The notes beneath the pieces are model-generated. The model had not been told where the DNA came from and ran no database searches. It was given only the letters and a program-made list of their open reading frames with translations. Positions 17,546-27,158 of a stretch of DNA of 64,000 nucleotides are shown piece by piece; position 1 is the first letter of the stretch; the number at the start of each line of letters is the position of its first letter. This DNA is from Pseudoalteromonas sp. MM1 (lineage in GTDB: Bacteria; Pseudomonadota; Gammaproteobacteria; Enterobacterales; Alteromonadaceae): NCBI RefSeq assembly GCF_030296835.1, contig NZ_AP027922.1:2170001-2234000 (forward strand), written 5' to 3'. Both the position numbers and the translations under genes were made by a program.

Positions 17546-18289
17546 ATGACTAACCACTTTTTTAAAAACACCTTAAGCATTGCTCCCTCTTTTTATAGCG
17601 ATTTACCCCCTAGCAACAATACTATTTTAGTGTTTAATGCAAGCACCCTTAATGTAGAACACCTCGATTTAACCCAGTACCTAAGCCCGTTTGAGCTAAG
17701 CGTTATAAATCGCCGTAAACGCATGCAAGCAAAGCAAGAATATCTAGCATCGCGCATATTGCTAAAGCAGCTTGCCAAGCATACCCAGCCCCAATACGCG
17801 CACGTACCGCTTAATAAAATGAGCACCCTCTTTAATGAAGAGTGCTCAAAACTGCAGCTCCATATAAACCGCAGCGTTATTAATACCTGTATTTCGCATT
17901 CTCATGGCTTAGTTGGTGTAGCTCTTAATGTTACTAAGGCTGAGTTTGGGTTTGATATTGAAAAAATAAGCTTAAAACGCCCATTCGAAAAGCTCGCAAA
18001 GCATTTTTACAATAAGGCTGAAATTGACTTAATTACCGCCCCTTTGGCTATAAAAGAGCAAGCCTACTGCTTTTTTAGAATTTGGACCTTAAAAGAGGCA
18101 CTCGCTAAAGCAACAAGCCGCCCAATAGCGCAATTGCTTAGCCCAAATGTATTTGATGAATTATCTTTGTTAAACCTTACAGCATCGAGTAACACCATAA
18201 TGGTTGCCAATGAGGGGTTTGATATAAGCGTGGCGCATAAAAAAAGCACCGACTGGCGGTGCTTTATGCTTAAAAATTTAGATACTTAA
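17546..18289 (+). CDS. 4'-phosphopantetheinyl transferase (Sfp type)
   Basis: The 247-residue protein contains the Sfp-type motifs: SHSHGLVGVAL near 118, GFDIE at 135-139 with the Mg2+-binding Asp and Glu, and WTLKEALAK at 180-188. Such enzymes attach phosphopantetheine to carrier proteins of fatty acid, polyketide or non-ribosomal peptide synthases. There is no synthase gene in the window, so the partner is elsewhere. The protein is about the usual length for Sfp/EntD. A clear Shine-Dalgarno site is lacking. Confidence 0.88.
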   Translation: MTNHFFKNTLSIAPSFYSDLPPSNNTILVFNASTLNVEHLDLTQYLSPFELSVINRRKRMQAKQEYLASRILLKQLAKHTQPQYAHVPLNKMSTLFNEECSKLQLHINRSVINTCISHSHGLVGVALNVTKAEFGFDIEKISLKRPFEKLAKHFYNKAEIDLITAPLAIKEQAYCFFRIWTLKEALAKATSRPIAQLLSPNVFDELSLLNLTASSNTIMVANEGFDISVAHKKSTDWRCFMLKNLDT

Positions 18290-18306
18290 TTACTTGGCAT
18301 ATAAGC

Positions 18307-19692
18307 CTAGGCAGCGCTTTCTAATAAGCGACTGTGTATTGCTTGCACTACGGTATCTGACTCGCTTTGCTCTACTAAAAAGCATAAATTGTGCTTACTT
18401 GCACCATGACAAATTAAACGAATATTAAACTCTTTTAATACGTTCATTAAGTTCATTTCGTGCTGGCGTAGCTGTATTTCTGAGCCTATTAGCGCCACTA
18501 AGGTTAAGTTATTTTCAACCGACACATGGCAAAATTCAGCTAGCTTATCTAAACACGCTTGCTCAAGCTCAGGGCGCGAGGCATTGGGTGCGTTATCTAA
18601 GGTAATAGCAACACTAATTTCTGAGGTAGTCACTAAATCTACCGATATATTAAACTCACTTAAAATGGTAAATACTCTGGCCAAAAAGCCACTTGCTAAT
18701 AGCATTTCAGGGCTTTTAAGCGTGAGCAATATTTGGTTTTTACGCTGCGTTACAGCGCGTATACCCGGCTGCTGTGACTTTTCACGCTCAATCCACGTGC
18801 CACCGCGCTCTGGCTCGCGGCTAGAGCCTACAAATACATTAATATGGCTGCGGCTGGCTGGTAAAATAGTGGCTGGGTGCAATACTTTTGCGCCAAAGGT
18901 GGCCATTTCTGCGGCTTCGTCAAAGCTTAAACGGGCAATTGGCGTTGCCTTTGCACATAAGCGTGGGTCTGTGCTAAATATACCCACTACGTCGGTCCAA
19001 ATATGTACGCTTTTAGCGTTAATCGCCTCAGCAAGTAATGCTGCGCTGTAATCTGAGCCACCACGGCCAAGCGTGGTTGTTTGGCCAAATTCGTCGCTAC
19101 CAACAAAACCTTGAGTCACAATTACTTGCTCATCTAATAACGGAATTAAAATCTCTTTAGCCGCTTGCGCTGTGGCTTTAACATTGGGTGTTGCTTTACC
19201 AAACTGGCTGTCGGTTTTAAGTACTTTACGTACATCAAAACGGTCGGCATTTAAGCCTTTTAAACGTAGCACTTGTGCAAATAAGTACGACGATAAGCGC
19301 TCACCAAAACTAAGTAGCTCATCGTGCTGCTGATCCGTTGTTAGTGTTTCAAGTGCTAACGTTTGAAACGCTTTTAACGTTTCGTTAAAACCTACGGCTA
19401 AATCGGCATCAAGCGAGAGCTCATCTAAAATTGCTTGCTGAATAGCTAGCACGCCGTCAATGTGCTCTTGGCGCTGCTCTGGGGTAATGCTTGATTTACA
19501 CAGTGCAACTAAGTGATTAGTTACGCCGGCGCTGGCGCTCACTGCTACAATACGCACGCTTTTATCTGCAACAATAATTTCGCTACAGCGACTCATCGCT
19601 TCAAAGTTTGCAACACTGGTTCCGCCAAATTTGGCAACGATGTAATCTGATTTTGCGCCTGGTACTGTTTGTGGCACTGATTGGGTAGTCAT
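18307..19692 (-). CDS. lysC: Lysine-sensitive aspartokinase
   Basis: The 461-residue protein opens with the amino acid kinase motif VAKFGGTSVANFEAM, has the substrate loop TLGRGGSDYSAALLAEA near residue 210, and ends with two ACT regulatory domains (about 310-455). It phosphorylates aspartate, the first step to lysine, threonine and methionine. It is monofunctional, like E. coli LysC. A lysine riboswitch precedes it, so expression is set by lysine, and the ACT domains probably give feedback inhibition too. AAAGGAGACT provides the ribosome binding site. It is convergent with the transferase gene (17 bp gap). Confidence 0.95.
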   Translation of the reverse strand: MTTQSVPQTVPGAKSDYIVAKFGGTSVANFEAMSRCSEIIVADKSVRIVAVSASAGVTNHLVALCKSSITPEQRQEHIDGVLAIQQAILDELSLDADLAVGFNETLKAFQTLALETLTTDQQHDELLSFGERLSSYLFAQVLRLKGLNADRFDVRKVLKTDSQFGKATPNVKATAQAAKEILIPLLDEQVIVTQGFVGSDEFGQTTTLGRGGSDYSAALLAEAINAKSVHIWTDVVGIFSTDPRLCAKATPIARLSFDEAAEMATFGAKVLHPATILPASRSHINVFVGSSREPERGGTWIEREKSQQPGIRAVTQRKNQILLTLKSPEMLLASGFLARVFTILSEFNISVDLVTTSEISVAITLDNAPNASRPELEQACLDKLAEFCHVSVENNLTLVALIGSEIQLRQHEMNLMNVLKEFNIRLICHGASKHNLCFLVEQSESDTVVQAIHSRLLESAA

Positions 19693-19770
19693 TTAGTCTC
19701 CTTTCGCGGTATTTTAACCGCTAAAAAACAAGAAGAACTTGGCAAAGGAATGCATTTGATGTGTCCGCTG

Positions 19771-19937
19771 CCAGAAGCTCTCCACCTATATTGGTGACAG
19801 TTTTGAGGATTCAGCCCCATAAACCGAAAAACAATAGCGACGTACTAGTGTTTTTCTCGGCGAGTACTTCCCTCTTTAATGGTTATGGGCGTTCGTCACC
19901 TACCATTAAATACCTAAGTATCGCACCTCTTCTGAAT
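19771..19937 (-). ncRNA. Lysine riboswitch (L box) upstream of lysC
   Basis: Read on the minus strand, the leader has the closing pair CAGAAGAGGTGCG ... AGAGCTTCTGG, the GAGGGAAGTACTCGCCGAG block, GGGGCTGAATCC and CTGTCACC ... GGTGGAGAG, in the order of the lysine aptamer. The closing stem lies 78 bp before the lysC start. A short GCGGTTAAAATACCGC hairpin sits right before the AAAGGAG site and may be part of the expression platform. Lysine binding should turn lysC off. Confidence 0.93.
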
Positions 19938-19964
19938 GTTTTATTAACCGCTGGCTAATAAAAC

Positions 19965-19990
19965 AAAGCCCCGCTAATTAGCGGGGCTTT
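19965..19990 (-). terminator. Terminator of nhaD
   Basis: AAAGCCCCGCTAATTAGCGGGGCTTT is a perfect stem with an AATT turn, between nhaD and the lysC leader. It separates the two minus-strand transcription units. Confidence 0.88.
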
Positions 19991-20037
19991 GAAAGTTATC
20001 GTTTAGACGTCTAGGTGTCAAGCATTTATAGTAAAAA

Positions 20038-21285
20038 TTAAACAAAACCACCCATAAAGTAAGCGCCTGCATAACCTACGGTATAACAAATTAATAATTG
20101 CAGCGATAATTTAAAGTAGCTCGTAAAAGTAAGTGCTTTAAGTTTGCTCATGGCAATAATACCCGCTGCAGAACCAATTATAAGCATTGACCCACCTACA
20201 CCTGTTGCATAGGTAAACGACAACCAATGTTGCTGGCTCATTATTATATCTGCTTTTAATAGCGCAGCAGTAAGCGGTACGTTATCGACCCCTGCAGATA
20301 GTATTCCCATTAAATAGTTAGCGTACTCAGGTGCCATTACTGTATATAAATCGGTAAATTTACTTAAAATACCAATTTCTTTTAATGCGCCAACAAGTAA
20401 AAGCACCCCAACAAAAAACAGTAGTGTGTCGTATTCTATCTCGCGAACAAAATCGATGATGTCTTTGTTTATGTCTTTTTTACGCATTAAAAATTGCGCC
20501 ACTAAAAACATAACCGATAAACCAAATAAAAATGTGAGTAGCGGCGGTACGCTATAAATTACGCTAAGGGTTAAAGTACTTACCACGGTTGATAAAAATA
20601 TGATGGCGATGGTAATGTCAGTTTTTTCTATCCGTTTTTTTTGCGAGCCCACAAACTCTATTTGCCCTTTCATACCAACAGAGAGCAAAAGCGCCAGTAA
20701 CATTACACTTATAAACGCAGGCGCTATGAGTAGTAATAAGTTTGCAATAGACACTTTGCCATCTAAAAATATCATTAAAGTAGTTACATCACCGGTAATT
20801 AACGACACTCCACCCGAGTTAACCCCAAACACAATAAGTGTGGCGTATTTAATCAGCTTTTTAGCTTCCAGCTTTAACGACATAACCACAGCAAGTGATA
20901 TAAGCGTAGCGGTCACATTGTCAGAAATAGACGAAAACAAAAACGCAAAGCCCCCCACTAAAAACATAAGTTGTCGTTCACTAATGCTTTTAGGCATAAC
21001 CCGGTGCACAATGTTTTCTATAAATCCTTTTGAATTTAAATACGCAACAAAGGTCATGGCGGCCATTAAAAACAGCCATAGCGAGGCTATTTCTAATATG
21101 TTTTCGTTAAGAAGGTGCTGAATAGTTGCAGGGCTTTGCCCATGGAGTGGGTTAACAAAAAGTATAATCCAACAAAGCGTGCCAAAAAAGAGTGTAGTTT
21201 TGGCTTTATTTACGTGAATTATATCTTCTATAACGATCAGTAAAAAGGCAATCGCTATTAGGGTTAAAATTATCGAGGGGAGCAT
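20038..21285 (-). CDS. nhaD: Na+/H+ antiporter, NhaD type
   Basis: The 415-residue protein is an inner-membrane protein with about ten to twelve hydrophobic segments of the ion transporter superfamily. SSISDNVTATLISLAVV in the first half and GVDNVPLTAALLKAD in the second half are the paired, related motifs containing ion-binding Asp-Asn residues of NhaD. It exports Na+ (or Li+) for H+ and supports growth at sea salt and alkaline pH. It is a single gene with its own terminator, divergent from the Mks-like operon. Confidence 0.88.
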   Translation of the reverse strand: MLPSIILTLIAIAFLLIVIEDIIHVNKAKTTLFFGTLCWIILFVNPLHGQSPATIQHLLNENILEIASLWLFLMAAMTFVAYLNSKGFIENIVHRVMPKSISERQLMFLVGGFAFLFSSISDNVTATLISLAVVMSLKLEAKKLIKYATLIVFGVNSGGVSLITGDVTTLMIFLDGKVSIANLLLLIAPAFISVMLLALLLSVGMKGQIEFVGSQKKRIEKTDITIAIIFLSTVVSTLTLSVIYSVPPLLTFLFGLSVMFLVAQFLMRKKDINKDIIDFVREIEYDTLLFFVGVLLLVGALKEIGILSKFTDLYTVMAPEYANYLMGILSAGVDNVPLTAALLKADIIMSQQHWLSFTYATGVGGSMLIIGSAAGIIAMSKLKALTFTSYFKLSLQLLICYTVGYAGAYFMGGFV

Positions 21286-21497
21286 GGTAGTTAAATAACC
21301 TTTGATATAGTTTTAACAGGACACATAAACAACTTGCGTTTAAGCGTTCCTAATTTTGGTGCGGATTCTAGCACCACAGATATGCAAAAACTATTATTAA
21401 ATGGTCTTAAAAACGAATACCATATGCAGGTAAAATACGTAATAATGAGTCCTTTTTAAGAACTCAATAATAAAATACTAGGATGTTGTAATCTCTT

Positions 21498-22769
21498 ATG
21501 ATCCCAGCTAAAAAGCTGCTAAATACCCTTAGCGAACATTGGGGTGTGTTAGAGCTATTATTTAAACGTTTTAAAATGGCCGACTTTAGCCTAAAAGACG
21601 TACAAAATGCCATTAAGCAAAAGCAGCCCACGTGGACAAACGAGCGCATATACAAAGAAACAAATCGTTTGCTCAATCAAGATATACTCATTCCATTGGC
21701 TAAATCTTCTCAGCTTGAAATTAACCGTGCCATTGCCGACTTTGCCACCTTTTTATTACAAGAAGAACACCTAGGCTTAGCACAAGAAATTAGCGTTTTG
21801 GTTGATGATTTAGCCCGTCTAGGAAAGCGTTTAGATAATGCCGGCGAAATGGAAGACTTTGACGATTTACGCCGCTATAGCCGCATTATGGATGATCGGG
21901 TACGTAAAATAATGAAGCTTTACGCGCACAACGAAAACGCTATTTTAAATATTGTTGAGCAAGCTAAGTCTGATCACGCTGTGCAATCTTTGCAAAAGCG
22001 CTACAAAGCCGTAATAGAAGCCTTTGACGAATACATAGAGCCGATGCTTGAAATGGTCGATATTCGCGGTGATTTTCATGCCTGCTTTACACTTATTGAA
22101 CAACAAATAAGTAAGCAAATAGAGCACATAGAGCGCTCGGGTAAAGCCTACAACGACAAACGCATGCTTGAGCAATTACGTACCCGTATACTCGAAATGC
22201 ATTTAGTTGGCCGAGAAAGCTTACGTAAAAGTGCCGATATGCTTATGCCACTGCGCGAAGAGCTACGCCGTAATAACTTAATTACCCGCCAAGCAGCAAA
22301 AGTGCTTGGCCTTGTGCGTAAAAATGGCGTAGACAATATGCTAAGTGCGGTACAGCCAAACTTTGTAAGCGATGCGCAGCGCTATTCGCTTGGCCAGCAG
22401 CGCCATATAGTGGCTTACATGGCAAGCCTGGTAGAATTTGAACACGAAGAATACCAGCTTCCAGAGCAACAAGACGTACCGGCTTTTGTAACGCCTAATA
22501 TTCCTGACTATCACGATGTTAAAACAAGCTTTGCAAAACGCTTTAATAAAAAACGTAAAAAGCCCCAGCCATTACTGCAATTTTTAGATGAGAGCTACCC
22601 CGATCTAGACGCCGACGAAATGCTATTTTTATACCAAAAACTAGTCAGCGACAGTGAAATTCACATTAGCCAAAGCGATGAAAAAACACGCGTAAAAATA
22701 GCCGGCCAACACTTTTCGTTATACCCATTTAATTCAGCGCCTCAACCAGATACACAGGCAGACGAGTAA
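21498..22769 (+). CDS. MksF-like kleisin subunit of an SMC/condensin complex
   Basis: The 423-residue protein is mostly helical. Its N-terminus (about 1-75) and C-terminus (DADEMLFLYQKLVSDSEIHI and onward, about 370-410) look like winged-helix domains with a long helical middle, the plan of MukF/MksF/JetA kleisins. It is the first gene of a three-gene operon; the next starts 3 bp after its stop. Order and sizes (423, 182, 925) match mksF-mksE-mksB of Pseudomonas. The assignment depends on this context as much as on the protein itself. Confidence 0.75.
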   Translation: MIPAKKLLNTLSEHWGVLELLFKRFKMADFSLKDVQNAIKQKQPTWTNERIYKETNRLLNQDILIPLAKSSQLEINRAIADFATFLLQEEHLGLAQEISVLVDDLARLGKRLDNAGEMEDFDDLRRYSRIMDDRVRKIMKLYAHNENAILNIVEQAKSDHAVQSLQKRYKAVIEAFDEYIEPMLEMVDIRGDFHACFTLIEQQISKQIEHIERSGKAYNDKRMLEQLRTRILEMHLVGRESLRKSADMLMPLREELRRNNLITRQAAKVLGLVRKNGVDNMLSAVQPNFVSDAQRYSLGQQRHIVAYMASLVEFEHEEYQLPEQQDVPAFVTPNIPDYHDVKTSFAKRFNKKRKKPQPLLQFLDESYPDLDADEMLFLYQKLVSDSEIHISQSDEKTRVKIAGQHFSLYPFNSAPQPDTQADE

Positions 22770-22772
22770 CAC

Positions 22773-23321
22773 ATGACACATATAAACCTAAACGAGCTAA
22801 CACACCTGCAAGCCATTAATAAAAAATTAGGTGCGGGTTACCATATTTGCGAACAAGACAACATAATGTGGCAAGAGCTTGACCAGCACATAGAATCTTA
22901 CAGCGCCTTATTTAGCGCCCTTGGCCACGACTTAAAGCACGACAGCCGCGGCTTTTACTACTTTGCCAGCGACGAAAGCACGCCAAACATGGGTAAAATA
23001 TCCCGTGCTATTGCACTGACTATTTACATTTTAATTGAGCATTTTGCCAATACGGGTAAAGACCCTATGCGCGCATTGTTTGACGAAGTAAACGATTTAG
23101 AACTGATGCAAACCTTAGTGCAAATTAACAAACACTTGTTTGATCAGCTTGAGATATTTTCGGGCTCAGATTTACGAAAAGACGTTTACCTGCGTATGGT
23201 GCGCTTAGGTTTAGCCCGCGAAGTAGAAGGCGGCTTTATGCTACAAGCGCCTATTCACCGCTACATTGATGCACTTATGGAAGTAAACGAAGAAACCTAC
23301 ATCACGGAGGACGAGCAATGA
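22773..23321 (+). CDS. MksE-like KITE subunit of an SMC/condensin complex
   Basis: The 182-residue acidic protein has the size and helical character of MksE/JetB (DUF4194-like). KHDSRGFYYFASDES followed by MGKISRAIALTIYILIEHFA is like the winged-helix core of these subunits, and the C-terminal VYLRMVRLGLAREVEGGFML looks like a second winged helix. It should bridge the kleisin and the ATPase heads. Its stop overlaps the ATG of the ATPase gene by four bases (ATGA), so the two are translationally coupled. Confidence 0.75.
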   Translation: MTHINLNELTHLQAINKKLGAGYHICEQDNIMWQELDQHIESYSALFSALGHDLKHDSRGFYYFASDESTPNMGKISRAIALTIYILIEHFANTGKDPMRALFDEVNDLELMQTLVQINKHLFDQLEIFSGSDLRKDVYLRMVRLGLAREVEGGFMLQAPIHRYIDALMEVNEETYITEDEQ

Positions 23322-26095
23322 AAAACCTATACGGACTGAGTAAACTCGCCCTACTTAATACCGCAGGCTATGCAAAGTGTGTGATCCCACTTGATAAAAG
23401 CAGCTCTATTTGTGCGCCAAACAATACCGGTAAAAGCTCGGTTATTAACGCCCTCCAGTTTCCGCTAATAAATGATTTACGTTTAACCGAATGGGACGGG
23501 CACGATTTAGATGAAACCCGTAAGTTTTATTTTTCATCGGATCAGTCGTACATTTTACTAGAAGCTAACCTCCCCCATGGCTCGGTCGTTATTGGTGTGG
23601 CGGGCCTTGGTAAAATAGCCGGTTACGCGCATCAGTACTTTTGTTATCAGGGCAAACTTGATTTAGCGCAGTACACGCAAGGTAATACCATAATTAAATT
23701 TACTAAGCTGTTTAATCATTTAAAAACGCAAGGTTACAACCCAATAGAGCTAAAATCACAAGAGCTAAACGCCCTACTTACCGGCGGCGCTACCCCGTTT
23801 GATGGCGATATTAATTTAAAAATGATACCGCTTAATAACGTGCAAGACTCAGCCATTTATAAAGAAATATTTAGGCGTATTCTTAACTTACACAAATTAG
23901 GCGCAAGCGATGTTAAACGCTTTATGCTGCGTGTATTTGAGCGCCATATGTCAAACTCAAAGGTCGACTTTTACGAAGTCTGGCGTCGCTCGTTTGATAA
24001 AGTAAACCGGGCTAAACGTGAATTAAAAGCCCTTGAATCAATGCAAGAGCCAATAAGTGCGCTTGAATCAATGCTTGAAAACCAAACCGTGCTTAAAGGT
24101 AAGTTAGCAGCCTACGCACCAAAAATTGACCAAGCCCTAATAGACTTTGATACCTACCAAGAAGAGCAACTAAGCGAACTCGCCATTGCCCTTGAAGACA
24201 TAGAGCACGAAAAACACGAGTTTGAACAAAAGCAAAGCTTATACGTGCAGCAATCGCGCGATATAGAGCGCAAACAAACCCAAATTGAGCAGTGGTTTTT
24301 AGATTACAGCGCTTTAAAAAGCGAGTTTGAACTAGTAAATAAAGCCACCCTCAAAGCAAACCTTGTTCAACTAAAGCAAGATTACGAGTCGCTTTCGCAC
24401 TCAATAACCAGTGCACAAGGGCAAAGCCTGCACACCCTTGATTACCGCATTAGCGAAACGCAAAAACAAATAAAAAGCTTAAAACTGCAGCTTAAAAACC
24501 TTGAATTTAATTTGTTTACTCGAATGCGCGAAGACCTATCACTCAAAGAAGTAGAAGAAATATCGCGCATTTTAAATCCCGACTTACTCTCGTTTGCCAC
24601 CACCAGCAATGGCGATATAAGCATTGATGACGAAGACGCCTTTGGGGAGTTTTTATCGCTATTAAGTGAAAACGTAAAAGGCGGTGTACTTACCCTTCCT
24701 GGGGCAAGCATTAAACTTAAAAAGCTCTCGCCTGTGCAAATGCAAAGCGGTGAAAACAAAGCCCAGCTGAGTGCTCAATTAGACGCGCTTGAACGCTCCT
24801 TAAAAGAGTTTAAACAACAGCGCGAAGTAGCCGCTAACGTGGCAGATAAACAAAAAGAAAAAGATGCACTTTACGATGAGCTAATGAGCGCAGAGAGCGC
24901 CCTAAAACGTTTAGAGCAATTTGAGGTAATGCAGCAGTCGGTAGAAGCGCAAGCCATGCTAAAAGAGCAATTATTAGCAGAGCGCGAACAAGTTGATGAT
25001 TACCTGCAAGACATACAAAAAAATAGTGGCTCAATTGCAGACAGACGCTCGTTAATTAAATCAAAGCAAGAGCAAATTAATCGCCAAACCGAGCGCCTTC
25101 GCCAAGTTAAAAGCGAGCGAATTGATCATACTCTCGATTTATACAGCGGGAAAGTAACTCCGTACATGATTGATATAACAGTCGACTTTGATAACTTAAG
25201 CGATTTAGTACATCACTTTAATAAAGACTGCCAAGAGCTGCGCAATTTTGACATAAACGTGCGTAATACCTATTTGCATGTATATAACGCAGGCATTACT
25301 AAGTTCGATAACGAAAACGACGAATTTACTAAATACCAAAAACTAATTAGTGCATTTCACAACCTTGATAACGAACGCGATGCCGTTGAGCGCCAAGGAC
25401 GCGTAGCTCTGACCGAAGTAGCCGCAACCATTAAAGGCCTGCGCGAAGACTTAGATCGCCTGCGCCGCGAGATGAATAGCTTTAATAAAGGCATAAGCCA
25501 GCACCGTATTTCTAACCTGCAAGCGTTTAAAATTAACGTAATACCGCGCAAAATGCTGGTTGATAGTATTGATACTATTATCAGCACGTCGCATCAGTTT
25601 GAGCAAGGCGACACCCTTGATTTACTAAGCCAAGAACCCTACAGCGAAAGCGCGGTAAACGAAGCAAAAGATCACTTAATTAAACTCGCATCAGATAAAG
25701 CGGGCCTCACCTTAACTGATTTATTTGATATTCGTTTTGAAGTGGTAAACCGCGCAGGCGAAACCGAACACTTTGAAAAAATCGATTCAGCCGGTTCAAA
25801 CGGCACACGTATTACTATTAAGTTATTATGCGGCATGTTGTTTATTCGTTACTTATTAAGCGATCAAGAACAAAACCTTTACCGTATACCTATTTATATA
25901 GATGAAGCGGCCGATATCGACCCGCAAAACCAAAAAGCAATCATAGAAACCGCATTAAGCTTTGGCTTTGTGCCAATATTTGCCTCAGTTAAGCCGCAGG
26001 TAAGCTGTGATTACATTGTACCTATTCGTTCAGTAAAAGATGGCGCCCAAAACTGGGTAGACGAAAAAGACTGGATAGAAGTTGAACACAGTTAA
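23318..26095 (+). CDS. MksB-like SMC ATPase
   Basis: The 925-residue protein has the split ATPase plan of SMC proteins: Walker A at 33-41 (APNNTGKSS), long coiled coils (about 240-420 and 490-590, then 660-720) around a short hinge-like region, a signature-like segment GSNGTRITIKLLCG at 826-839 and Walker B IPIYIDEAADID at 857-868 with D862 and E863. The first Walker A residue is Ala instead of the usual Gly. The length fits MksB (about 940) and is shorter than MukB (about 1480). It should load on DNA and extrude loops for chromosome organisation. No gene for a MksG/JetD-type nuclease follows; the next gene is a lipoprotein with its own start. Confidence 0.8.
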   Translation: MKNLYGLSKLALLNTAGYAKCVIPLDKSSSICAPNNTGKSSVINALQFPLINDLRLTEWDGHDLDETRKFYFSSDQSYILLEANLPHGSVVIGVAGLGKIAGYAHQYFCYQGKLDLAQYTQGNTIIKFTKLFNHLKTQGYNPIELKSQELNALLTGGATPFDGDINLKMIPLNNVQDSAIYKEIFRRILNLHKLGASDVKRFMLRVFERHMSNSKVDFYEVWRRSFDKVNRAKRELKALESMQEPISALESMLENQTVLKGKLAAYAPKIDQALIDFDTYQEEQLSELAIALEDIEHEKHEFEQKQSLYVQQSRDIERKQTQIEQWFLDYSALKSEFELVNKATLKANLVQLKQDYESLSHSITSAQGQSLHTLDYRISETQKQIKSLKLQLKNLEFNLFTRMREDLSLKEVEEISRILNPDLLSFATTSNGDISIDDEDAFGEFLSLLSENVKGGVLTLPGASIKLKKLSPVQMQSGENKAQLSAQLDALERSLKEFKQQREVAANVADKQKEKDALYDELMSAESALKRLEQFEVMQQSVEAQAMLKEQLLAEREQVDDYLQDIQKNSGSIADRRSLIKSKQEQINRQTERLRQVKSERIDHTLDLYSGKVTPYMIDITVDFDNLSDLVHHFNKDCQELRNFDINVRNTYLHVYNAGITKFDNENDEFTKYQKLISAFHNLDNERDAVERQGRVALTEVAATIKGLREDLDRLRREMNSFNKGISQHRISNLQAFKINVIPRKMLVDSIDTIISTSHQFEQGDTLDLLSQEPYSESAVNEAKDHLIKLASDKAGLTLTDLFDIRFEVVNRAGETEHFEKIDSAGSNGTRITIKLLCGMLFIRYLLSDQEQNLYRIPIYIDEAADIDPQNQKAIIETALSFGFVPIFASVKPQVSCDYIVPIRSVKDGAQNWVDEKDWIEVEHS

Positions 26096-26203
26096 TTGGC
26101 CGTTAAGGCAAACTAACTAAACTAAAATATAGGACGTTAAACTAATACACATTTAAACAATGTGTGTTATTTTAAATTAACGCATTTTATTGGAGCAAAG
26201 GTA

Positions 26204-26755
26204 ATGAAAAATATACTTATTGTTGCAGCGCTAGCACTACTTACAGCCTGTACGCAAACCCCAGACTGGGATTACGACAAATCAGCCAACTTTAGTAATT
26301 TTAAAACATTTGCTTGGGTAGAAAACGCGAGCCTAACCAAAGATACCACAAACTACCAAATTAACGGTTTAATGGAAAAACGTGTACGAACAGCTGTAAA
26401 CGCTGAGCTTAGCCAAACGTTGGGGATGAGGCTAGTAGATCCAGCCCAAGCTGATGTGTTAGTTAACTACCATGCATCGGTAGATAAAGAGCTAGAAGTA
26501 GACAGCTTTAACGTAGGCTACGGCGCACGTTGGGGGTATTGGGGTACGGGCTTTCAACGCGATATTAGCGCCCGCGAGTACGAAGTAGGTACTTTAGTAA
26601 TTGATATTATTGACCGCGAATCAAACCAGCTGATATGGCGTGGTGCTAAAGAGGGCCGTTTAAAGAAAAAACAATCGCCAGAGCAACGCGAAGCATCAAT
26701 TAAAGAAACAGTCGCTAATATTTTAAGCAACTTCCCGCCGCACAAGCAGCTGTAA
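26204..26755 (+). CDS. DUF4136 family lipoprotein
   Basis: The start at 26204 follows TTGGAG and gives a lipoprotein signal MKNILIVAALALLTAC, with lipidation at Cys16. The 183-residue product has the DUF4136 pattern: NFSNFKTFAWVE after the signal, an ADVLVNYHASVDKE strand, and EVGTLVIDIIDRESNQLIWRGAKEG. These outer-membrane lipoproteins are common in proteobacteria and of unknown function. The gap of 108 bp and the terminator after it suggest separate transcription from the Mks-like operon. Confidence 0.88.
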   Translation: MKNILIVAALALLTACTQTPDWDYDKSANFSNFKTFAWVENASLTKDTTNYQINGLMEKRVRTAVNAELSQTLGMRLVDPAQADVLVNYHASVDKELEVDSFNVGYGARWGYWGTGFQRDISAREYEVGTLVIDIIDRESNQLIWRGAKEGRLKKKQSPEQREASIKETVANILSNFPPHKQL

Positions 26756-26781
26756 ATTAACATTAGCTTTAAATAAGTTTT

Positions 26782-26808
26782 AAAAGCTCACATTATGTGA
26801 GCTTTTTT
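26782..26808 (+). terminator. Terminator after the DUF4136 lipoprotein
   Basis: AAAAGCTCACATTATGTGAGCTTTTTT is a perfect stem with a short loop and T tract. Confidence 0.88.
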
Positions 26809-26840
26809 GTGGGTGTATATTTTGGTGCTGCAGAGCTAAA

Positions 26841-26956
26841 TAATTACGAGCTTCGCTCGTCACGTCAGCAAGCTGCACGTATACAAAACACCGTGTCAAA
26901 CTTTACTTGTAGGCGCTAAGCTTGCTTGCGCGAGAAGCGCAGCTTCTAATTACTTA
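26841..26956. repeat. Intergenic repeat family E, copy 1
   Basis: This 116-bp imperfect palindrome shares GTCACGTCAGCAAGCTGCACGT, TACAAAACA, and the GAAGCGCAGCTTCTAATTACTTA end with a second copy at 30540-30655 (GCAGCTTTTAATTACTTA). It has no open frame. About 200 bp after it, up to the next gene at 27159, hold nothing recognisable. Confidence 0.65.
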
Positions 26957-27158
26957 TGATTTCTCAAATATAATTTAAATTTTAAGCCCTCTTAAAATAG
27001 CTTTGGCAGTATTACTTTATAAATAGGTTTTACATTAGCTAAAGGAGCACAAACATTTACATCACTCCCAAAGACTGGTATTTAAAGTAAACCGCAGATC
27101 AAGCTATATTGGTTTTAGGGTACTAAGAGAAGTTAAAAAGGTTAAATAAAGGATTAAA

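Noticed and set aside
21498..26095. A complete Wadjet (JetABCD) defence system
   Set aside because: The fourth, nuclease gene is absent on both sides, and gene order and sizes match MksFEB equally well. The defence label is not supported.
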